Assembly: GCF_004799685.1 (NCBI RefSeq)
Contig: NZ_CP031313.1
Location: 143,966 to 207,965 of the forward strand
DNA from: Halobellus limi
Lineage (GTDB): Archaea; Halobacteriota; Halobacteria; Halobacteriales; Haloferacaceae
DNA: 64,000 nucleotides
Direction of reading: 5' to 3'
Every line of letters starts with the position of its first letter. Position 1 is the stretch's first letter. Made by a program: the position numbers and the translations under genes. Under the pieces are notes generated by a model. It was not told where the DNA came from and searched no databases. It worked only from the letters and a program-made list of their open reading frames with translations. Shown piece after piece: positions 60,152 through 64,000 of the stretch.

Positions 60152-61048
60152 TCACTCAGAGAGATGGTCAAGTAATTCGTCGGTGACTGCCTTGCGTTCG
60201 TGGTGCACCCAATGTGACGCGTCAGGGAACGTTCTGAGTCGTCCGGTCTCACAGTAGTCAAGACTCTGTTCGGCCATCGACGAGATGAGTCCGACGTCGT
60301 CTTCGCCCCAGCAGATCAGCGTTGGCTGGACTACTGTGTCACGTTGGGGACGCTCTGATCGCCGGAAGCCACGATACCAGTTGATTCGTGGCTCAATACC
60401 CGTGTGCTGCCACGCCGCCTGATACCGTGTGAACGCTTCGTCGTCGAACGTGCCCTCCTTGGAGGACACTTCGAGCGTCGCAACCATATTGTCCATCCCG
60501 TTCCGGCGCAGCATCCACTCGGGGAGCTTCGGGAGCTGGTAGAACCAGACGTACCAACTCCGCGCGATCTGGCGGAGGCTGGAGCGGAGTGTCTCTCGAT
60601 ACACCGTCGGGTGCGGAACGTTACAGATTCCGAGTCGATCGACAACTGCAGGCTCACGAAGAGCGACGTTCCAGGCCACGAACGCGCCGAAATCGTGTCC
60701 GACTACGTGGGCCGATTCGCGTCCCTCACTGCGGATTAATTCACGGACATCGGCGACGAGATTCGACATCCGGTAGGCGTCGATTCCGTCGGGTGCTTCG
60801 CTTAGATTACAGCCGCGCTGATCCGGGACCACCACGCGATAGCCAGCATCCACGAGCGGACCGATCTGGTGACGCCATCCATACCAGAAATCGGGGTGGC
60901 CGTGTAACAAGACGACGAGGGGGGCATTAGGTTCGCCAGCTGTTACGACGTGTAGTCGGACGCCGTTTACCTCCCGGGAGGAAGATGCGACGTTCGGGGC
61001 TGTAAGCAACGATGCGTCAGTATCTGTGGATGGTGTTGTTGCTGCCAT
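60152..61048 (-). CDS. epoxide hydrolase-like alpha/beta hydrolase
   Basis: A 298-residue hydrolase of the epoxide hydrolase/haloalkane dehalogenase type. The HGxPD motif is LLHGHPDFWYGW (residues 48-59). The nucleophile elbow is GHDFGA with Asp119 instead of Ser, the mark of this branch. The cap region includes a MLRRNGMDNM segment, and the catalytic His is in DASHWVHHE near residue 278. It should open an epoxide or release halide. Monocistronic, with the frameshifted HTH-10 gene upstream on the same strand. Confidence 0.9.
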   Translation of the reverse strand: MAATTPSTDTDASLLTAPNVASSSREVNGVRLHVVTAGEPNAPLVVLLHGHPDFWYGWRHQIGPLVDAGYRVVVPDQRGCNLSEAPDGIDAYRMSNLVADVRELIRSEGRESAHVVGHDFGAFVAWNVALREPAVVDRLGICNVPHPTVYRETLRSSLRQIARSWYVWFYQLPKLPEWMLRRNGMDNMVATLEVSSKEGTFDDEAFTRYQAAWQHTGIEPRINWYRGFRRSERPQRDTVVQPTLICWGEDDVGLISSMAEQSLDYCETGRLRTFPDASHWVHHERKAVTDELLDHLSE

Positions 61049-61194
61049 CAGTGTTTGTTGGCACGGCGAGCGGTTCGAATGCTCTGCTCAGGCGTCAACG
61101 GGGTATTGATGTCTGAAAATACGCGATGTATCCGAATAGGCGGACTGCCGTAGCAGTAAGGCTATTTTTATTTTCGACTACGAGCCCGAGCGCA

Positions 61195-61850
61195 TCAGCG
61201 GACGATTTCGCTAAAGACGCGTTCTTCCACTTTTCGAAGGTGTTCACCCACTGTTCCAGGAGAGATCCCGACGGCGTCACCTACCTCTTCAAGTGACGCT
61301 TTACGTGGTTCAGTGTAGTATCCTACCTCCACGGCTGCCTCAAGTACTTCTTCTTGTCGAGTGGTGATCATCCGACTGAGAGACGACTCGTCCGCCTCGT
61401 ACTCCCCATATTGCGAATATCGAACGCCATCGAATCCAGCTCATCGGCGTAGTCGAACAGCTTGCTCAAGGAGTTCTCCGTCCCGAGGTACGTAATTTCG
61501 AGGTGACCCTCGGAAGTGAAGCGGATCGGCGTATCAACTACTAAAAACAATTCTTGCTGGAGTACCAGTGCCTTTCGGACCTCGTCGGTCGGTACGAATT
61601 GACTCACAACCATCCACCGGTCATCTCCGGCAACGAGATAATCGATGACGTGCGGGGATTCAGCCATAATCTGTTCGTACCGCTCTTGACTGCCGCTCGC
61701 CTCCGCCAGTAGCAACACGGTCTCGTCGACCAGGAGTTCAACGTGATGAATGGCTCTTCGCTCGATATCCGGTGCTTCCGTGAGCTTATCCCCGAGTGGA
61801 TGGAATGCACCTCCCTTGTTTGGCTTGACTTCCACCGTGAGATACCGCAT
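61195..61850 (-). pseudogene. frameshifted Bat-type HTH-10 regulator
   Basis: From the ATG at 61850 the protein reads MRYLTVEVKPNKGGAFHPLG and AIHHVELLVDETVLLLAEAS, close to the regulator at 33163. At about base 61410 one base is lost: before it the frame gives FDIRNMGS, after it YGEYEADESSLSRM and then the HTH-10 domain TTRQEEVLEAAVEVGYYTEP and SPGTVGEHLRKVEERVF to a stop at 61195-61197. One sequencing or genuine frameshift therefore separates sensor and HTH. It is divergent from the second NuoCD, as 29184 is from the first. Confidence 0.82.
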
Positions 61851-62016
61851 ATGACGACTTGCAGCACGTTGGAAAATAAATTACAACGGTGGAGCCACTC
61901 ACCGCTGCGGCGCAACGAAAAAACAGCAGTTCCGAAGACACCACTGGTATTTATATTACACCACAGGTGAGGCAACGCGCCTACCGTGCTCGGTCTGAAA
62001 CAGCTAGGTGTGGACG

Positions 62017-63660
62017 ATGTCCCAGCATCACCGCTCGATCGCCCGACAGTCCCCGGCTGAGGCGGTCACCGCCCTCCCAACCGACGCCATCGTCGGTCGT
62101 GAAACGCACGAGAACGCCCCCGCGGTCGTGATCCGCGCTGATCGAGTACAGAGCGTCCTTTCGACGCTTCGCTCGGAGGCGGGGTTCGACCACTGTTCGT
62201 GTGTGACTGCCCAAGAGTACGAAGACCGCTTCGAGACGATCTATCACCTCACCAGTTACGACGACCGGACGCGTGAACTGTCGGTCGTCGTCCCGACAGC
62301 GAAGGACGACCCCGTGAGTGAGTCGGCAACACCGGTCTATCGGACTGCTGGGTGGCACGAACGGGAGGCCTACGATCTCGTCGGTATCGAATACGAGGAC
62401 CACCCGGACCTGCGGCGGATCCTGCTACCGGAGACCTGGCAGGGCCATCCGTTGTCACTGGACTACGATCAGACACGGCCCCAGATCGTTCCGTTGTCCG
62501 AACACGCGAACCCGTTACAGGAGGATCACCGTGAAGGACCTGACACGATGCACGTCAACATCGGGCCGCACCACCCGTCGACTCACGGGGTCCTTCACTT
62601 GAACGTCGAGCTGAATGGAGAAACGATCGCTGACGTTGAGCCGGATATCGGGTACATACACCGGTGTGAGGAGCAAATGTGCCAGCAGGGAACCTACCGC
62701 CACCAGATTATGCCGTATCCAGATCGCTGGGACTGGGGCGGTGCGGGCCTCCTGAACGAGTGGGCTTACGCCCGCGTCATCGAAGACTTAGCCGGGATCG
62801 ACGTCCCTGAGTACGCCCAGGTCATCCGGACGATGAGCGCCGAATTATCCCGAATTCTCTCACACCTGTTATTCACTGCGATGTACGCACTGGACGTCAG
62901 CGGCGAGTTCAATGCCACCTTTATGTACGGGTTTCGGGACCGGGAGCTCGTCCAGGATCTCCTGGAGGACCTGACCGGGCAACGAATGATGTTCAACTAC
63001 TTCCGGATCGGCGGCGTCGCGTGGGACCTCCCAGAGCCGCGCGAAGAGTTCCTCGAAGACGTGCGCGCCTTCACCAACGACCTGCCGCAGAAGCTCGCGG
63101 AATACCACGACCTCCTGACGAGCAACGAAGTCTTCCAAGCCCGGTGTGTCGACACCGGCGAACTCCCGCCAGCAGTCGCAAAGCAGTATGGAGCCACCGG
63201 GCCAGTCGCTCGTGCCTCCGGTGTCGATTTCGACCTCCGACGTGACGACCCGTACGGCTACTACGACCATCTTGAGTGGAACGTTATCACCCGTGACGGC
63301 TGCGACAACTTCGCCCGCGTACTCGTTCGACTGCAGGAAATCGAAGAATCAGCAGCCATCATCGAACAGTGCGTTGATCTGCTCTCGGACTGGCCGGACG
63401 CGGACCGTGCCTGCCAGTCCAACGTGCCGCGGACACTGAAACCGTCCGGAGAGTGCTACAGGGCCGTCGAGGGCGCGAAAGGAGAACTCGGGATCTACAT
63501 CCGCGCAGACGGAACCGACACGCCCGCACGGTTCAAAATCCGTGGCCCGTCGTTCTCGAACCTATCGGCGCTACCGGCGATGGCGGAAGACGAGTACGTC
63601 GCCGATCTCGTCGCAACGCTCGGCAGTCTCGACACGATTATGGGGGAGGTGGATCGATGA
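62017..63660 (+). CDS. nuoCD: stand-alone NADH-quinone oxidoreductase subunit C/D fusion, copy 2
   Basis: A 547-residue NuoC-NuoD fusion from the ATG at 62017; an upstream GTG at 62008 is possible. NuoC part has GWHEREAYDLVGIEYEDHPD. NuoD part has NIGPHHPSTHGVLHL, EPDIGYIHRCEEQMC, MPYPDRWDW, YFRIGGVAWDLPEP and the end TIMGEVDR. Very similar to the copy at 29995 over the whole length. A TATA-like tttatatt lies near 61952-61959. Overlaps the second zinc-protein gene by 4 bases (ATGA). No other Complex I subunit is encoded in the window. Confidence 0.92.
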   Translation: MSQHHRSIARQSPAEAVTALPTDAIVGRETHENAPAVVIRADRVQSVLSTLRSEAGFDHCSCVTAQEYEDRFETIYHLTSYDDRTRELSVVVPTAKDDPVSESATPVYRTAGWHEREAYDLVGIEYEDHPDLRRILLPETWQGHPLSLDYDQTRPQIVPLSEHANPLQEDHREGPDTMHVNIGPHHPSTHGVLHLNVELNGETIADVEPDIGYIHRCEEQMCQQGTYRHQIMPYPDRWDWGGAGLLNEWAYARVIEDLAGIDVPEYAQVIRTMSAELSRILSHLLFTAMYALDVSGEFNATFMYGFRDRELVQDLLEDLTGQRMMFNYFRIGGVAWDLPEPREEFLEDVRAFTNDLPQKLAEYHDLLTSNEVFQARCVDTGELPPAVAKQYGATGPVARASGVDFDLRRDDPYGYYDHLEWNVITRDGCDNFARVLVRLQEIEESAAIIEQCVDLLSDWPDADRACQSNVPRTLKPSGECYRAVEGAKGELGIYIRADGTDTPARFKIRGPSFSNLSALPAMAEDEYVADLVATLGSLDTIMGEVDR

Positions 63661-63968
63661 CGGCGCCGACCGCGACATCATGGCGGAGAGACTCCGACCA
63701 GCAAGTGACCTGTATCGCCTGTGGCGAGACGGTCGACCGCGATGCTGCGCGAGAATACGACAAGCAAGGTGATCGCTGGAACCGTGACGACAAGGAGTTC
63801 GAATATCTCTGTAAGCCCTGTCACCGTGCGTGCTGTCATCAGAACCGCAACGGACTTGAAGAGACGCTCATCGCTGCTGGTGCTGGCCGAACCGACCGAC
63901 AGACGTTCCTGAGGCAATTCTGCGAGCTCACAGCAGACGATACGGATCAATCCCGGAAGGTACCGTAG
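63657..63968 (+). CDS. small zinc-binding protein coupled to NuoCD, copy 2
   Basis: A 103-residue protein homologous to the one at 31674. It has CIACGE, then AAREYDKQGDRWNRDDK, CKPCHRACCHQ and GLEETLIAAG. The start at 63657 overlaps the NuoCD stop by 4 bases. Two extended regions at the ends differ from copy 1, but the zinc core is the same. Co-occurrence in both modules supports a role tied to NuoCD. Confidence 0.8.
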   Translation: MTAPTATSWRRDSDQQVTCIACGETVDRDAAREYDKQGDRWNRDDKEFEYLCKPCHRACCHQNRNGLEETLIAAGAGRTDRQTFLRQFCELTADDTDQSRKVP

Positions 63969-64000
63969 CAACAGACTGCCCTCCGTAGCTCCCCAACAAA

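Overview
The window is haloarchaeal DNA (class Halobacteria). Its proteins are acidic and rich in Asp and Glu. Secretion signals are Tat-type with lipoboxes. It carries halocyanin, Bat-type HTH-10 regulators, an Orc1/Cdc6 initiator and haloarchaeal insertion sequences, and several start codons sit about 25 bases from a TATA-like box with no leader. An Orc1/Cdc6 gene beside origin-recognition-box-like repeats, a ParA pair beside dense palindromes, four integrase genes or remnants and many broken genes point to a megaplasmid or secondary replicon. The species cannot be named from the sequence.

Layout. (1) 1-9.2 kb: a catabolic-looking block with an aldehyde dehydrogenase (cut by the window edge), a 3-hydroxyisobutyrate-dehydrogenase-like enzyme, an MBL-fold hydrolase, four tandem paralogues of a two-domain NTF2/SnoaL-like protein, a single-domain SnoaL-like protein and a MetE-C-like methyltransferase. 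(2) 9.2-17 kb: a truncated integrase, a phosphonate-type ABC importer (phnD-phnC-phnE), a transposase remnant, a HEPN/MNT toxin-antitoxin pair and an intact integrase. (3) 17-22.5 kb: plasmid partition (palindrome cluster, ParA, small partner) and a mobile-element graveyard. An intact 697-bp IS6-type element with an 8-bp target duplication sits inside a dead ISH1/IS5-type element. A MITE has the same ends as the IS6-type element, and a decayed gene has a RAMP-like glycine-rich tail.

(4) 22.5-29 kb: two exported proteins flank a membrane-anchored winged-helix regulator, with similar operator-like sequences at both boundaries. These are followed by membrane proteins, an HTH/three-TM two-gene module and a lipoprotein. 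(5) 29-39.7 kb: a redox block with an HTH-10 regulator divergent from a stand-alone NuoCD and a small zinc protein, then a two-domain halocyanin, a second HTH-10 regulator and a tight five-gene operon (FAD monooxygenase, GT-A-like, TlpA, CcdA, lipoprotein). A carbonic anhydrase and a two-gene HTH operon close the block. (6) 39.8-49.4 kb: an IS6-type element, the replication origin with orc1/cdc6, small membrane proteins, an integrase, a second HTH/three-TM module, a CPBP protease and a third IS6-type element.

(7) 49.5-64 kb: an amidohydrolase and cytochrome P450 pair with a divergent HTH-10 regulator, two alpha/beta hydrolases (one epoxide-hydrolase-like), a class-C beta-lactamase-fold protein, a methyltransferase and a zinc-cluster HTH protein. 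It ends with a second copy of the NuoCD plus zinc-protein module, whose divergent HTH-10 regulator is frameshifted.

The most unusual items are the duplicated regulator/NuoCD/zinc-protein module without other Complex I genes, the tandem double-NTF2 array, and a 40-45 bp inverted repeat (arms CTAACCAACA / TGTTGGTTAG) near three unrelated small genes. Function calls rest on recognising motifs and families by reading; no database search was run.
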